Shown here: positions 28,170-40,180 of the stretch, piece by piece
Layout: each line of letters begins with the position of its first letter
Position numbering within the stretch: position 1 is the stretch's first letter
Program-made: the position numbers and the translations under genes
Notes under the pieces: model-generated
The model's input: the letters and a program-made list of their open reading frames with translations, nothing else
What the model was told of the DNA's origin: nothing
Database searches by the model: none
Assembly (NCBI RefSeq): GCF_014170335.1
Contig: NZ_LZZS01000040.1
Coordinates: 124,001 to 188,000 of the forward strand
Direction: 5' to 3'
Length of the DNA stretch: 64,000 nucleotides
DNA from: Achromobacter sp. UMC46
GTDB taxonomy: Bacteria; Pseudomonadota; Gammaproteobacteria; Burkholderiales; Burkholderiaceae_B

Positions 28170-28184
28170 GCGAGGATCTGTCAA

Positions 28185-28706
28185 ATGGCTAAAGTACAAG
28201 GCAAGAACGCCGCGGAAAAAGAGAACGATGACGGCCTCCGCGAAAAGATGATCGCGGTCAACCGCGTGAGCAAAGTCGTCAAGGGTGGTCGCACCATGAG
28301 CTTTGCCGCGCTGACCGTGGTTGGCGATGGCGATGGTCGCGTCGGCATGGGTAAGGGCAAGGCGCGTGAAGTGCCGGTGTCCGTTCAGAAGGCAATGGAA
28401 CAGGCCCGTCGCGGCATGTTCAAGGTTGCCCTGAAGAACGGCACGTTGCACCACACCGTGGTTGGCAAGCATGGCGCCGCTACCGTGCTGATCTCGCCGG
28501 CTGCTGAAGGTACTGGCGTTATCGCCGGCGGCCCGATGCGCGCTATTTTTGAAGTGATGGGTGTGCGTAACGTGGTTGCCAAGAGCTTGGGCTCGAGCAA
28601 CCCCTACAACATGGTTCGCGCCACGTTGAATGGTCTGCGCGCTTCCCTGACCCCGGCCGATGTTGCTGCCAAGCGCGGCAAGTCGGTCGAAGAAATCCTG
28701 GGGTAA
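28185..28706 (+). CDS. rpsE: 30S ribosomal protein S5
   Basis: The 173-residue S5 has the double-stranded RNA-binding-like N-terminal domain ([20 protein letters not shown]) with the loop where spectinomycin-resistance changes occur in wild-type form (KVVKGGR). It is part of the mRNA entry and helicase site. Followed 3 bases later by rpmD. Confidence 0.97.
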   Translation: MAKVQGKNAAEKENDDGLREKMIAVNRVSKVVKGGRTMSFAALTVVGDGDGRVGMGKGKAREVPVSVQKAMEQARRGMFKVALKNGTLHHTVVGKHGAATVLISPAAEGTGVIAGGPMRAIFEVMGVRNVVAKSLGSSNPYNMVRATLNGLRASLTPADVAAKRGKSVEEILG

Positions 28707-28709
28707 ATC

Positions 28710-28895
28710 ATGGCTCAGAAGCAGATCAAAGTGACCCTCGTGCGCTCGGTGATCGGTACCAAGCAATCGCACCGTGATACGGTTCGCGGTTTGGGCTTGG
28801 GCCGCATCAACAGCAGCCGCGTGCTGGTCGATACGCCCGAGGTGCGTGGGATGATCCGTAAGGTGGATTATCTCGTTTCCGTCTCGGAAGCCTAA
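28710..28895 (+). CDS. rpmD: 50S ribosomal protein L30
   Basis: The 61-residue L30 ([20 protein letters not shown]) is complete. Small 50S protein near 5S rRNA. Fits tightly between rpsE and rplO. Confidence 0.96.
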   Translation: MAQKQIKVTLVRSVIGTKQSHRDTVRGLGLGRINSSRVLVDTPEVRGMIRKVDYLVSVSEA

Positions 28896-28904
28896 GGAAT
28901 CACC

Positions 28905-29345
28905 ATGTCGGATATGCAACTTAATTCGCTGAAGCCCGCTGAGGGCAGCAAGCACGCCAAGCGCCGCGTCGGCCGTGGCATCGGTTCGGGTCTGGGTAAA
29001 ACCGCCGGCCGTGGTCACAAGGGTCAGAAGTCGCGCTCGGGCGGTTTCCATAAGGTTGGCTTCGAAGGCGGTCAAATGCCGCTGCAGCGTCGTCTGCCCA
29101 AGCGTGGTTTCACCCCGCTCGGTCAACACCTGTACGCCGAAGTTCGTCTGTCGGACCTGCAAGCCCTGCCCATCGACGAAGTCGACGTGCAAGTGCTGAA
29201 GGCGGCTGGCGTGATTGGCCAGGCGGTTCGTTACGCCAAGGTCATCAAGTCGGGTGAACTCTCGCGCAAGGTCGTGCTCAAGGGCATTACCGCGACGGCT
29301 GGTGCTCGCACCGCCATCGAAGCCGCGGGCGGCTCGCTTGCTTGA
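28905..29345 (+). CDS. rplO: 50S ribosomal protein L15
   Basis: The 146-residue L15 has the Gly/Arg-rich N-terminal extension [20 protein letters not shown] and a globular C-terminal domain. A late 50S assembly protein. It ends 14 bases before secY. Confidence 0.97.
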   Translation: MSDMQLNSLKPAEGSKHAKRRVGRGIGSGLGKTAGRGHKGQKSRSGGFHKVGFEGGQMPLQRRLPKRGFTPLGQHLYAEVRLSDLQALPIDEVDVQVLKAAGVIGQAVRYAKVIKSGELSRKVVLKGITATAGARTAIEAAGGSLA

Positions 29346-29359
29346 TCACGAGGTGACGA

Positions 29360-30685
29360 GTGGCTAACGCGCAGGCATTGGGCAAAACCGGAGCACGGTA
29401 CGGTGATTTGAAGCGCCGTCTTGTGTTCCTGGTGCTCGCTCTGGTGGTTTACCGTTTGGGTACACACATCCCCGTACCGGGTATTAATCCGGATGCGCTG
29501 GCGGACTTGTTCCGTCAGAACCAGGGCGGGATCCTGGGCCTGTTCAACATGTTCTCGGGTGGGGCGCTCTCGCGTTTCTCGATTTTTGCCCTGGGGATCA
29601 TGCCGTACATTTCGGCATCCATCATCATGCAGTTGATGTCGGTGGTGGTGCCGTCGCTGGAAGCGCTCAAGAAAGAGGGCGAATCCGGTCGTCGGAAGAT
29701 TACCCAGTACACCCGCTACGGCACAGTCGTGCTGGCGCTGGTGCAAGCAGTGGGCATTTCGGTAGCGTTGGAGTCCCAACAGGGACTGGTGATCGATCCG
29801 GGTATGCTGTTTCGCTTCACGACCGTTGTAACTCTGGTCACTGGCACCATGTTCGTCATGTGGCTGGGTGAGCAGATTACGGAACGCGGTCTGGGCAACG
29901 GGATTTCCATCCTGATCTTCGCAGGTATCGTTGCGGGTCTGCCCGCGGCGCTGGCTGCACTGTTGGACCTGGTCCGCACCAACGCGATGTCCGTGCTTTC
30001 GGCACTGTTCATTGTGGCTCTGGTGGTGCTGGTTACCGCTTTTGTGGTGTTCGTGGAACGTGGACAGCGCAAGATCACGGTGAACTACGCCAAGCGTCAG
30101 GTCGGCAACAAGGTCTACGGTGGTCAAAGCTCGCATTTGCCGCTGAAGCTGAACATGGCAGGGGTGATTCCGCCGATCTTCGCGTCGTCGATCATTCTGT
30201 TCCCGGCCACGATCACGAGCTGGTTCTCCAGCAGTGAGAACATGCGCTGGCTTAGCGACCTGGCTGCGGCCCTGTCGCCTCGTCAACCGCTCTACATCAC
30301 GCTGTACTCCGTCGCGATTATTTTCTTCTGCTTTTTCTACACGGCTCTGGTGTTCAACAGCCGCGAAACGGCGGACAACCTGAAGAAGAGTGGTGCGTTT
30401 GTTCCGGGTATTCGTCCGGGCGAGCAAACAGCGCGCTACATCGACAAGATCCTGATGCGTCTGACGCTCGCAGGTGCCTTGTACATCACTTTGGTGTGCC
30501 TGTTGCCTGAATTCTTGGTGATGCGCTGGAACGTTCCTTTCTACTTCGGTGGTACGTCTCTGTTGATTATTGTGGTGGTGACGATGGATTTCATGGCACA
30601 GGTTCAGGCCTACATGATGTCGCACCAATATGACTCGTTGCTCAAGAAGGCCAACTTCAAGGGCGCGGGTTTGCCGATGCGGTAA
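29360..30685 (+). CDS. secY: Preprotein translocase subunit SecY
   Basis: The 441-residue inner-membrane channel starts with GTG 29360 after GAGGTGACGA. It has ten predicted transmembrane segments, the plug region [20 protein letters not shown] and the cytoplasmic loop [17 protein letters not shown] involved in SecA and ribosome contact. With SecE and SecG, encoded elsewhere, it exports unfolded proteins. Placement after rplO is universal. Confidence 0.98.
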   Translation: MANAQALGKTGARYGDLKRRLVFLVLALVVYRLGTHIPVPGINPDALADLFRQNQGGILGLFNMFSGGALSRFSIFALGIMPYISASIIMQLMSVVVPSLEALKKEGESGRRKITQYTRYGTVVLALVQAVGISVALESQQGLVIDPGMLFRFTTVVTLVTGTMFVMWLGEQITERGLGNGISILIFAGIVAGLPAALAALLDLVRTNAMSVLSALFIVALVVLVTAFVVFVERGQRKITVNYAKRQVGNKVYGGQSSHLPLKLNMAGVIPPIFASSIILFPATITSWFSSSENMRWLSDLAAALSPRQPLYITLYSVAIIFFCFFYTALVFNSRETADNLKKSGAFVPGIRPGEQTARYIDKILMRLTLAGALYITLVCLLPEFLVMRWNVPFYFGGTSLLIIVVVTMDFMAQVQAYMMSHQYDSLLKKANFKGAGLPMR

Positions 30686-30693
30686 GCAAAAGA

Positions 30694-30912
30694 ATGTCCA
30701 AGGACGACGTCATTCAGATGCAAGGCGAGGTTCTTGAGAACCTCCCGAACGCGACATTTCGCGTCAAGCTCGAAAACGGCCACGTGGTGTTGGGCCATAT
30801 TTCCGGCAAGATGCGTATGCATTACATCCGGATCCTGCCGGGTGACAAGGTCACAGTGGAGCTCACGCCCTATGATCTGACGCGAGCCAGGATAGTTTTC
30901 CGCTCCAAATGA
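30694..30912 (+). CDS. infA: Translation initiation factor IF-1
   Basis: The 72-residue OB-fold protein ([20 protein letters not shown]) binds the 30S A site during initiation. Location between secY and rpmJ is common in betaproteobacteria but differs from E. coli. Eight bases separate it from secY. Confidence 0.96.
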   Translation: MSKDDVIQMQGEVLENLPNATFRVKLENGHVVLGHISGKMRMHYIRILPGDKVTVELTPYDLTRARIVFRSK

Positions 30913-30946
30913 GCGGAACCGGATTACGGAAAATTAGGAGTCAACC

Positions 30947-31060
30947 ATGAAAGTAATGGCATCGGTTAAGCGGATCTGCCGCAACTGCAAAGTTATCAAA
31001 CGTCACGGCGTGGTGCGTGTTATCTGCACCGACCCGCGTCACAAGCAGCGTCAAGGCTAA
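30947..31060 (+). CDS. rpmJ: 50S ribosomal protein L36
   Basis: A 37-residue protein beginning [17 protein letters not shown], with an AGGAG site upstream. The zinc-binding set C11, C14, C27 and H32 is complete, so this is the zinc-containing form. It lies between infA and rpsM. Confidence 0.96.
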
Positions 31061-31103
31061 CTCGGGTTAGCGACTACGCAACAGATTTATTCAAGGAATA
31101 GTC

Positions 31104-31469
31104 ATGGCCCGTATTGCTGGCATTAACATCCCGCCGCAACAGCACGCCGAGATCGGACTGACCGCCATTTTTGGCATTGGTCGTACGCGCGCTCGCAAAA
31201 TCTGCGAAGCGGCAAACGTACCCTTTGACAAAAAGGTCAAGGATCTGAACGACGCTGAATTGGAACGCGTCCGCGAACATGTTGGTTTGTTCACGGTTGA
31301 AGGCGACCTGCGTCGTGAAGTACAGCTCTCGATCAAGCGTTTGATCGACCTGGGAACCTACCGCGGTATGCGCCACAAGCGCGGTTTGCCCGTGCGCGGC
31401 CAGCGCACTCGCACCAACGCACGGACCCGTAAGGGCCCGCGTCGTGCAGCTGCGTCCCTGAAGAAATAA
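31104..31469 (+). CDS. rpsM: 30S ribosomal protein S13
   Basis: The 121-residue S13 ([20 protein letters not shown]) contains the helix-two-turn-helix region [14 protein letters not shown] and the basic tail [17 protein letters not shown] reaching the P-site tRNA. First gene of the alpha block; only a 43-base gap precedes it, too short to hold an E. coli-like S4 pseudoknot outside the rpmJ region. Confidence 0.97.
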   Translation: MARIAGINIPPQQHAEIGLTAIFGIGRTRARKICEAANVPFDKKVKDLNDAELERVREHVGLFTVEGDLRREVQLSIKRLIDLGTYRGMRHKRGLPVRGQRTRTNARTRKGPRRAAASLKK

Positions 31470-31484
31470 TCGAGGAACAGGATT

Positions 31485-31886
31485 ATGGCGAAAGCTTCCA
31501 CCAGCGGCGCTTCGCGCGTGCGCAAAAAGGTTAAGAAGAACGTCTCGGACGGCATCGCGCACGTTCACGCTTCGTTCAACAACACCATCATCACCATCAC
31601 CGATCGTCAGGGCAACGCACTGTCGTGGGCCACGTCGGGCGGTGCTGGTTTCAAGGGTTCGCGTAAGTCGACCCCGTTCGCCGCGCAGGTCGCTGCTGAA
31701 ACGGCTGGCCGCGTCGCGCTGGAGTACGGCATCAAGACTCTGGAAGTGCGTATCAAGGGCCCCGGCCCCGGTCGCGAATCGTCTGTCCGTGCGCTGAACG
31801 CGCTGGGCATCAAGATTTCGTCTATCGCCGACATCACGCCCGTTCCGCACAACGGCTGCCGTCCGCCGAAGCGTCGTCGTATCTAA
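31485..31886 (+). CDS. rpsK: 30S ribosomal protein S11
   Basis: The 133-residue S11 has the platform signature [19 protein letters not shown] and the C-terminal [14 protein letters not shown]. Fifteen bases after rpsM. Confidence 0.97.
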   Translation: MAKASTSGASRVRKKVKKNVSDGIAHVHASFNNTIITITDRQGNALSWATSGGAGFKGSRKSTPFAAQVAAETAGRVALEYGIKTLEVRIKGPGPGRESSVRALNALGIKISSIADITPVPHNGCRPPKRRRI

Positions 31887-31897
31887 AGGGAATCCAC

Positions 31898-32521
31898 ATG
31901 GCACGTTATATTGGACCCAAATGCAAGCTCTCGCGCCGCGAGGGTACTGACCTGTTCCTGAAGAGCGCCCGTCGCTCGCTGGATTCCAAGTGCAAGCTGG
32001 ATTCCAAGCCTGGCCAACACGGCCGCACTTCGGGTGCCCGCACTTCCGACTACGGCCTGCAGCTGCGCGAAAAGCAAAAGCTGAAGCGCATGTACGGCGT
32101 GCTGGAAAAGCAATTCCGCAAGTACTTCGCTGAAGCAGAGCGTCGCCGTGGCAACACCGGCGAAACCCTGATCCAGCTGCTGGAATCGCGCCTGGACAAC
32201 GTCGTCTACCGCATGGGCTTCGGCTCGACGCGCGCCGAAGCTCGCCAGCTGGTGAGCCACCGCGCCATCGAACTGAACGGCCACACGGCTGACATCGCTT
32301 CGATGCTGGTCAAGGCTGGCGACGTCGTTTCGATCCGCGAAAAGGCCAAGACGCAAGGCCGCATCAAGGAATCGCTCGACCTGGCCACCAGCATCGGCAT
32401 CCCCCAATGGGTGGAAGTCGATTCGACCAAGCTGACCGGTACGTTCAAGTCGGTCCCCGATCGCGCTGACGTCGCTCGCGACATCAACGAATCGATGGTC
32501 GTCGAACTGTACTCGCGTTAA
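31898..32521 (+). CDS. rpsD: 30S ribosomal protein S4
   Basis: The 207-residue S4 is a primary 16S rRNA binder with the S4 RNA-binding domain [23 protein letters not shown]-type sequence near residue 95. In E. coli it represses the alpha operon. It ends with a TAA, then a 220-base gap containing two strong hairpins precedes rpoA. Confidence 0.97.
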   Translation: MARYIGPKCKLSRREGTDLFLKSARRSLDSKCKLDSKPGQHGRTSGARTSDYGLQLREKQKLKRMYGVLEKQFRKYFAEAERRRGNTGETLIQLLESRLDNVVYRMGFGSTRAEARQLVSHRAIELNGHTADIASMLVKAGDVVSIREKAKTQGRIKESLDLATSIGIPQWVEVDSTKLTGTFKSVPDRADVARDINESMVVELYSR

Positions 32522-32530
32522 TCAGGTCTC

Positions 32531-32631
32531 TGCCGGCGCCTCCTTCGCAGGTGTGCCGGCAAGAAGCTGGTCTCGCGACCCGTTTGCACGCACCGCAGCA
32601 GCCCGCTTTCCGCCTTTTGGTGGGGCGGGCT
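32531..32631 (+). promoter_or_regulatory. Two stem-loops between rpsD and rpoA
   Basis: TGCCGGC/GCCGGCA encloses a smaller CCT/AGG pairing (32531-32561). AGCCCGC/GCGGGCT encloses CCGCC-TTTT-GGTGG (32600-32631). Neither has a real T tract, so partial attenuation or RNA processing is more likely than full termination. Confidence 0.45.
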
Positions 32632-32741
32632 TTGCGGTAAGTATCGGCCGGCGATTTGCCGTCGTCCGAGTTTCATGTTTCACCCTGTCCATCAGCCTTA
32701 TCGGTGTAACGAGCCGAGGGTATTGAAAAGGAACACAGTAA

Positions 32742-33728
32742 ATGTCCACTCAAGGTTTCCTGAAGCCGCGCTCCATTGAAGTCGAACCGGTCGGCACGCA
32801 CCATGCCAAGATCGTGATGGAGCCGTTCGAGCGTGGCTACGGTCATACGCTGGGCAACGCCCTGCGCCGCATCCTGCTGTCTTCGATGACCGGCTACGCG
32901 CCGACCGAAGTCCAGATGACGGGCGTGGTGCACGAATACTCGACCATCCCGGGCGTTCGCGAAGATGTCGTCGACATCCTGCTGAACCTGAAGGGCGTGG
33001 TCTTCAAGCTGCACAATCGCGACGAAGTGACCCTGGTTCTGCGCAAGTCCGGCGCGGGCACCGTGCTGGCCAGCGACATCGAGCTGCCGCACGACGTCGA
33101 GATCATCAACCCCGGCCATGCCATCTGCAACCTGACGGACGCAGGCAAGCTGGAAATGCAGATCAAGGTTGAAAAGGGCCGCGGCTACGTGCCGGGCAAC
33201 GTGCGCGCGCTGTCGGAAGACCGCACCCACACCATCGGCCGCATCGTTCTGGACGCTTCGTTCAGCCCGGTCCGCCGCGTGAGCTACGCGGTTGAAAGCG
33301 CCCGCGTGGAACAGCGCACCGACCTGGACAAGCTGGTTCTGGACATCGAAACCAACGGCGTGATCTCGCCCGAGGAAGCGGTGCGCCAGTCGGCTCGCAT
33401 CCTGATGGACCAGATCTCGGTTTTCGCCGCCCTGGAAGGCGCTGGCGATTCGTACGAAGCCCCGGTCCGCGGCACGCCGCAGATCGACCCGGTGCTGCTG
33501 CGCCCGGTCGACGACCTGGAACTGACCGTGCGTTCGGCCAACTGCCTGAAGGCCGAAAACATCTACTACATCGGCGACCTGATCCAGCGTACCGAAAACG
33601 AGCTGCTCAAGACCCCGAACCTGGGTCGCAAGTCGCTCAACGAGATCAAGGAAGTCCTGGCTGCACGTGGCTTGACTCTGGGCATGAAGCTCGAGAACTG
33701 GCCGCCCCTGGGTCTGGAGCGTCCGTAA
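32742..33728 (+). CDS. rpoA: RNA polymerase subunit alpha
   Basis: The 328-residue subunit has the dimerising N-terminal domain ([20 protein letters not shown]) and the C-terminal promoter- and activator-contact domain (about 250-320: [40 protein letters not shown]). Ribosome binding site AAAGGAAC precedes the start. It lies between rpsD and rplQ as usual. Confidence 0.98.
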   Translation: MSTQGFLKPRSIEVEPVGTHHAKIVMEPFERGYGHTLGNALRRILLSSMTGYAPTEVQMTGVVHEYSTIPGVREDVVDILLNLKGVVFKLHNRDEVTLVLRKSGAGTVLASDIELPHDVEIINPGHAICNLTDAGKLEMQIKVEKGRGYVPGNVRALSEDRTHTIGRIVLDASFSPVRRVSYAVESARVEQRTDLDKLVLDIETNGVISPEEAVRQSARILMDQISVFAALEGAGDSYEAPVRGTPQIDPVLLRPVDDLELTVRSANCLKAENIYYIGDLIQRTENELLKTPNLGRKSLNEIKEVLAARGLTLGMKLENWPPLGLERP

Positions 33729-33912
33729 GTCTTAAGAGGGTGGCGCCCCGGAAACGGGGTGTTTCCCGCAGCGCCCGGCTTTCCCGCCGGGCGATTTGCG
33801 AAATCGTCGTAAAATGCACCGTTTTCTACCGGACCGCGGCCTGATTGCAGGTTGATAGAAGAGCCGGCAACCCGATGGCGAACGCCATCTTTAGATTCAA
33901 AGGAAACTTATC

Positions 33913-34305
33913 ATGCGTCACGGTAATGGCTTGCGTAAGCTCAACCGCACCAGCAGTCACCGTCTTGCCATGTTTCGCAACATGGCCGTTTCGTTGATCA
34001 CCCACGAAGCCATCAAGACCACGCTGCCGAAGGCGAAAGAATTGCGCCGCGTCATCGAACCCCTGATCACGCTGGGCAAAGAGCCCACGCTGGCGAACAA
34101 GCGTCTGGCATTTGCCCGTCTGCGCGATCGCGATGCGGTGGTGAAGCTGTTTGCTGAAATCGGCCCGCGCTACGCGGCCCGTAACGGCGGCTACACCCGC
34201 GTGCTGAAGATGGGCTTCCGTCAAGGCGACAACGCTCCCATGGCTTTCATGGAACTGGTTGACCGTCCGGAAGTCGATGAAGCCGCTGCGGACAGCGCCG
34301 AGTAA
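33913..34305 (+). CDS. rplQ: 50S ribosomal protein L17
   Basis: The 130-residue L17 starts [20 protein letters not shown], identical in form to the family, with an acidic Ala/Glu tail at the end. It is the last gene of the ribosomal block, 184 bases after rpoA, and is followed by a strong terminator. Confidence 0.97.
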   Translation: MRHGNGLRKLNRTSSHRLAMFRNMAVSLITHEAIKTTLPKAKELRRVIEPLITLGKEPTLANKRLAFARLRDRDAVVKLFAEIGPRYAARNGGYTRVLKMGFRQGDNAPMAFMELVDRPEVDEAAADSAE

Positions 34306-34326
34306 TCCTCGGTAGCTCGATAAGCG

Positions 34327-34363
34327 ACAAGGGCGGGTCTTCGGACCCGCCCTTGTTTTATTT
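34327..34363 (+). terminator. Rho-independent terminator after rplQ
   Basis: ACAAGGGCGGGTC pairs perfectly with GACCCGCCCTTGT around a TTCG tetraloop, followed by TTTATTT. It closes the spc/alpha block and may also serve the convergent HIT gene. Confidence 0.92.
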
Positions 34364-34386
34364 GCGCGCCCGCCACGGCGTTTCGA

Positions 34387-34824
34387 TCACGAGGCGTGCA
34401 ATTCCCCCCGCAGCTGCGCCGCGGTGGCCGCCAGCGCCTCCTGAGGGGGCTGGGGCGGCATTTTGAACGTCAGGTCTTGCTGCTCGATGTACTGCGTCGA
34501 CGTCACGTCCTGCGTGTGATGCATCGGGATCACGTGGGCGTGGGCGTGCGCGACGTGGATGCCGGTGAAGGCAAAGGCCACGCGTTCGACCTCATACAAG
34601 CGTTTCATGTGCCGTCCGAGCTTCTGTCCCAGGTTCAGGATGTGGCCGGCCAGGTCGGCGGGCATGTCCTCGTAATAGGGATAGTGCTGCTTCGGGATGA
34701 TGAGGACGTGGCCCGGCCGCACCGGCTGAATGTCCAGGAATGCCAGCAGGCGCTCGTCTTCGTGGATGATGTGCGCGGGGATCTCATGCCGCGCGATGCG
34801 GCAGAACAGGCAGTTGTCGGACAT
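34387..34824 (-). CDS. HIT-family nucleotide hydrolase or transferase
   Basis: ATG 34824 (MSDNCLFCRIARHEIPAHII) gives the usual HIT length of 145 residues; the frame extends upstream without family similarity. The catalytic histidine triad HAHAHVI lies near residue 99. The N-terminal CLFC pair is typical of the Fhit/HINT-like branch that may bind zinc. Members hydrolyse AMP-lysine, AMP-NH2 or dinucleoside polyphosphates. It converges on rplQ and is divergent from cutA. Confidence 0.9.
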   Translation of the reverse strand: MSDNCLFCRIARHEIPAHIIHEDERLLAFLDIQPVRPGHVLIIPKQHYPYYEDMPADLAGHILNLGQKLGRHMKRLYEVERVAFAFTGIHVAHAHAHVIPMHHTQDVTSTQYIEQQDLTFKMPPQPPQEALAATAAQLRGELHAS

Positions 34825-34946
34825 GCGTGCCTCGATGGAAACGGATGGCTTGGCGGGCAGGGTGGCGCCGGAGGATCCGGGCAGTTGCCTCAATACCGAT
34901 AAAATACCCCGAGTGACATCCCACACGGGTATCCCAAGGAGGCTCC

Positions 34947-35294
34947 ATGTTGCGCGATGACGACGTCGTGCTGGTCATCAGCAATGCGCCCGACCTGCTG
35001 CTTGCGAAGCGCATCGCCCACGTGCTGGTCGAAGACGGGCTGGCGGCCTGTGTGAACCTTGGCGCGCCGGGCCTGTCCATCTACCTGTGGAACGGAGAGG
35101 TCGAAGGGGCGGAAGAAGTCCCCATCCACATCAAGACCACCTACGCGCGCCATCAGGCAGTGGTTCAGGCCCTGGCGCAGATGCATCCCTATGATGTGCC
35201 CGAGATCATCGTGCTGCCGGTCATCGGCGGCGCGGCGCCTTATCTGGATTGGGTGCGCGAGCAGACGGCCGTCACGCAGAACAAGAGAGACTGA
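34947..35294 (+). CDS. cutA: Divalent-cation tolerance protein CutA
   Basis: The 115-residue trimeric ferredoxin-like protein contains LVEDGLAACVNLGAPGLSIY and VPIHIKTTYARHQAVVQAL, as in the CutA1 family; copper binding has been reported for the family but its role is unsettled. AAGGAGG precedes the start. Its stop overlaps the dsbD start by one base, an arrangement also seen in enterobacteria. Confidence 0.93.
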   Translation: MLRDDDVVLVISNAPDLLLAKRIAHVLVEDGLAACVNLGAPGLSIYLWNGEVEGAEEVPIHIKTTYARHQAVVQALAQMHPYDVPEIIVLPVIGGAAPYLDWVREQTAVTQNKRD

Positions 35295-37252
35295 TGTTGC
35301 AACTTGCCGGTATCGTCGGCGCGCCGCGGCGCCCGATTCACGCCTCCCGCGCGACCCGCGCGGCCCATGCCCTGTTCAGGCAATGCCTGATGTTCCTGGC
35401 GATGGCGCTGCTTCTGATGGGGTGGCAGGCGGCGGCGCATGCCGAAGCCGAGTTCCTGGAACCTGAAAAGGCCTTCGTGTTCAGCGCGCAGATGATGGCG
35501 CCCGATACGCTGGAGCTGCGCTACAAGGTCGCGCCCGGCTACTACATGTACCGCGAGCGCTTCGGCATCACGATCAGCCCGGTCGGCGCGACGACGCTTG
35601 GCGAGGCGGTCTATCCCAAGGGCGAGGTCAAGTACGACCCCACCTTCGAGAAAGACATGGAGGTCTTCCATCAGGACGTCGCGATCCGCGTGCCGGTCCG
35701 CGCCGGCGGGCAGCCCTTCACCCTGACCTTGACCGGACAGGGCTGTGCGGATGCCGGCCTGTGCTATCCGCCGATGGACAGCAGCGTGAAGCTGACGCCG
35801 GTGGCGGGCGGCTACGCGCTGGCGGGCGGCGCATTGGCGGCGGTATCGTCGGGCGGGTCCTCTGGCGGGTCTTCGGGCTCTGCTTCGAACGCCTCTTCCG
35901 TCGCCTCCGCGGGCGGTCTGAGCGCGCTGTTCAACGCGGGCGACACCGGGCTGGCCGACGCGTTGGGCGGGCTGGGCTGGGCCAAGACGGCGGGCGTGTT
36001 CCTGGTGCTGGGCCTGTTGCTGGCCTTCACGCCCTGCGTCCTGCCGATGATCCCCATCTTGTCTTCGATCGTCCTGGGCGGCGTGGCGCAGCCCCGGCCG
36101 ACGCGCGGCCGCGGCCTGGCGCTGGCGGCGACCTATGTGCTGGGCATGTCGGTGGTCTATACCGCGCTGGGCGTCGCGGCGGGCCTGAGCGGCGCGGGGC
36201 TGGCTGCCTGGCTGCAGACGCCCTGGATCCTGACCCTGTTCGCCATCCTGCTGGCCGTGCTGGCGCTGGCGATGTTCGACGCGTTCACCTTCCAGATGCC
36301 GTCGGGCATCCAGGCGAAGCTGGCGGAACGTTCGTCGCGCATTCCCGGCGGACGCTACACGGGTGCGCTGGTGATGGGCGCCTTGTCCGCGCTGATCGTC
36401 GGGCCCTGCGTGGCGGCGCCGCTGGCCGGCGCGCTGCTGTATATCTCGCAAACGGGCGATGTGGTCCTGGGCGGGTCGGCGCTGTTCGCCATGGCCTGGG
36501 GCATGGGCGTGCCGCTGTTGATCGTAGGCGCCTCGTCGGGCGCGCTGCTGCCCAAGGCAGGCCCCTGGATGGACGGGGTGAAGCGCCTGTTCGGCATGTT
36601 GCTGCTGGCGACCGCCTGGTGGATGCTGATCCCCGTGGTGCCGACCTGGGTGCAGATGACGGGCTGGGCCTTCCTGGCGGTGGTGTCGGCCGTGATGCTG
36701 CGGGCGTTTGACGCCTTGCCGGCGGGCGCGGGCGCGGCACGCATGTTCGGCAAGGGGCTGGGCCTGCTGCTGGCGCTGGCCGCCGCAGCGTGGCTGGTCG
36801 GCGCGGCCAGCGGCGGGCGCGACGTGCTGCAGCCGCTGTCGCATCTGGCGTCGCGCGCCGGCGCGCCGGCGGGCACGGCGGCCGCAAGCGGGGAAGTCCA
36901 TTTCACGCGCGTGCGCAACAACGCCGAACTGGACGCGCTGCTGGCGCAGAGCCGCCAGCCGGTCATGCTGGATTTCTACGCCGACTGGTGCGTGTCGTGC
37001 CGCGAGATGGAGCGCTTCACCTTCACCGATCCGGGCGTGGCGCAACGGATGTCGGGCATGCTGCTGGTGCAGGCCGACGTGACGGCCAACAACGCGGATG
37101 ACCGCGCGCTGCTCAAGCGCTTCCGCCTGTTCGGCCCGCCGGGCATCATGTTCTTCGAACCGGGGGGCAAGGAATTGCCGGACGCCCGCGTGGTGGGGTT
37201 CCAGGACGCCAAGCGCTTCACGGAATCGCTGGACAAGGTGCTGGTGCGCTGA
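35294..37252 (+). CDS. dsbD: Thiol:disulfide interchange protein DsbD
   Basis: The 652-residue protein begins at ATG 35294, overlapping the cutA stop. A hydrophobic signal segment lies at about 30-50. The periplasmic alpha domain has the redox pair in GCADAGLCYPP. The membrane beta domain (about 230-470) has the cysteines of FTPCVLPMIP and GPCVAAPLAG. The C-terminal gamma thioredoxin domain has CVSC in FYADWCVSCREME. It moves electrons from cytoplasmic thioredoxin to periplasmic partners, including apocytochrome reduction needed by the System II genes downstream. A Ser/Gly-rich linker follows the alpha domain. Confidence 0.95.
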   Translation: MLQLAGIVGAPRRPIHASRATRAAHALFRQCLMFLAMALLLMGWQAAAHAEAEFLEPEKAFVFSAQMMAPDTLELRYKVAPGYYMYRERFGITISPVGATTLGEAVYPKGEVKYDPTFEKDMEVFHQDVAIRVPVRAGGQPFTLTLTGQGCADAGLCYPPMDSSVKLTPVAGGYALAGGALAAVSSGGSSGGSSGSASNASSVASAGGLSALFNAGDTGLADALGGLGWAKTAGVFLVLGLLLAFTPCVLPMIPILSSIVLGGVAQPRPTRGRGLALAATYVLGMSVVYTALGVAAGLSGAGLAAWLQTPWILTLFAILLAVLALAMFDAFTFQMPSGIQAKLAERSSRIPGGRYTGALVMGALSALIVGPCVAAPLAGALLYISQTGDVVLGGSALFAMAWGMGVPLLIVGASSGALLPKAGPWMDGVKRLFGMLLLATAWWMLIPVVPTWVQMTGWAFLAVVSAVMLRAFDALPAGAGAARMFGKGLGLLLALAAAAWLVGAASGGRDVLQPLSHLASRAGAPAGTAAASGEVHFTRVRNNAELDALLAQSRQPVMLDFYADWCVSCREMERFTFTDPGVAQRMSGMLLVQADVTANNADDRALLKRFRLFGPPGIMFFEPGGKELPDARVVGFQDAKRFTESLDKVLVR

Positions 37253-37321
37253 CGCCCGGGCGTATACCATGGCTGCTGCGCCGCGTGGGCGGCGCACTCC
37301 ATTCCCTTCAGGCCGGCGCCC

Positions 37322-38263
37322 GTGACGTCCCCGACAATTGATGCAAGCCAGGACCGGCACGGTCTTATCTATCTTCAATTGATGTTCGTCATGGCCACAT
37401 GGGGCCTGAACATCGTCTCCATCAAGTACCTGACGCAGCACATGGACATCCAGGCGCTGGCCGCCGTGCGGATCGTCGTCGCGTTCATCACCGTCACCCT
37501 CATCATCAAGGCCCGCCGTGGCCGCATCCCCAAGCTGGGACGCGTGGAGCTGGGCTGGGTCGCGCTCGCCGGCTTCCTGGTGGTGTACGCGCACCAGGTG
37601 GCGCTGGTGTCGGGGCTGCGGTATTCATCGGCCGCCAACGGCACGCTGATCATGGCCACGAGCCCTCTGCTGTCGGCGCTGCTGGCCGCCATTTTCTACC
37701 GCGAAAAGCTGACACTGGTCCGCGTCTCCGGCGCCATGCTGGGCCTGCTGGGCGTGGGCATGGTGGTCGCGGGCAGCGGCGCGCAGTTCGGTCTGACGGG
37801 CTGGGGCGACGCAGTCGTGTTCATGGCCGTGCTGGTGTTCGTATGCGGGGGCCTCGTCATCCAGCGCATGTCGCGCACGATGGATCCGCTGGGCATGCTC
37901 TGGTACATGTACCTGGCGGGCGGGCTGATGCTGGTGGCGCATGCGGCGGTGACGCCCGCGTCGTACCAGAGCGGCACGTGGCAGATGCCGTGGTGGCCGT
38001 GGCTGGTGCTGATGTTCTCGGCGGTGATCGCCTCGGGCGTCAGCAACATCATCTGGAACGCCGGCATCGCGCGCCTGGGCATCAGCCGCGCGGCGCTGTT
38101 CGTCAATTGGCTGCCGATCTTCGGGCTGCTGTTCGCGTCGCTGTTCCTGGATGAGCACGTCACACCGACGCATGTCGTGGGGCTGGCTTGCGTGCTGGGC
38201 GGAACGTGGCTGGGGCTGCGCCGCACGGGGCCTGTCGCGGCGCGCGACGGGCGGGCGCGCTAA
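37322..38263 (+). CDS. DMT-superfamily transporter with EamA domains
   Basis: The 313-residue protein (GTG start) has ten hydrophobic segments arranged as two EamA repeats; MATWGLNIVSIKYL begins the first and ASGVSNIIWNAGIARLG lies in the second. Family members export amino acids or metabolites, and substrate cannot be predicted. It is a single gene between dsbD and a bidirectional hairpin. Confidence 0.9.
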   Translation: MTSPTIDASQDRHGLIYLQLMFVMATWGLNIVSIKYLTQHMDIQALAAVRIVVAFITVTLIIKARRGRIPKLGRVELGWVALAGFLVVYAHQVALVSGLRYSSAANGTLIMATSPLLSALLAAIFYREKLTLVRVSGAMLGLLGVGMVVAGSGAQFGLTGWGDAVVFMAVLVFVCGGLVIQRMSRTMDPLGMLWYMYLAGGLMLVAHAAVTPASYQSGTWQMPWWPWLVLMFSAVIASGVSNIIWNAGIARLGISRAALFVNWLPIFGLLFASLFLDEHVTPTHVVGLACVLGGTWLGLRRTGPVAARDGRAR

Positions 38264-38274
38264 GTCCCGACAAG

Positions 38275-38310
38275 CCTTGCTTGCCGGCGGGACACGCCCG
38301 GCCAGCAAGG
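38275..38310. terminator. Bidirectional hairpin between EamA and hemB genes
   Basis: CCTTGCT plus GCCGG pairs with CCGGC plus AGCAAGG with one mismatch and a ten-base loop. It fills the gap between two convergent genes. No T tract on either side, so termination strength is uncertain. Confidence 0.5.
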
Positions 38311-38320
38311 CGTTGCGCGA

Positions 38321-39957
<1,637 letters not shown>

Positions 39958-40180
39958 GGATGGGCTTTGGATACGGTTGGTTTCGAGCCCTATTGTATAA
40001 TCCGGCGTTTGCAACAGTGGTCCCCGTGCGCGGAGCCGTCTTTTTTGCTTACTCTTTGGGTTGCCGACGGCAGTCTGGGAGGCAGAATGGGCAAATCAGG
40101 TTCGAGACGGTTTTCCAGGGTGTGCGGGGCAGGCGTGGGCGCCTTTTTGCGCCTTGATCGATGCGATCGTCGAGGTCTTC

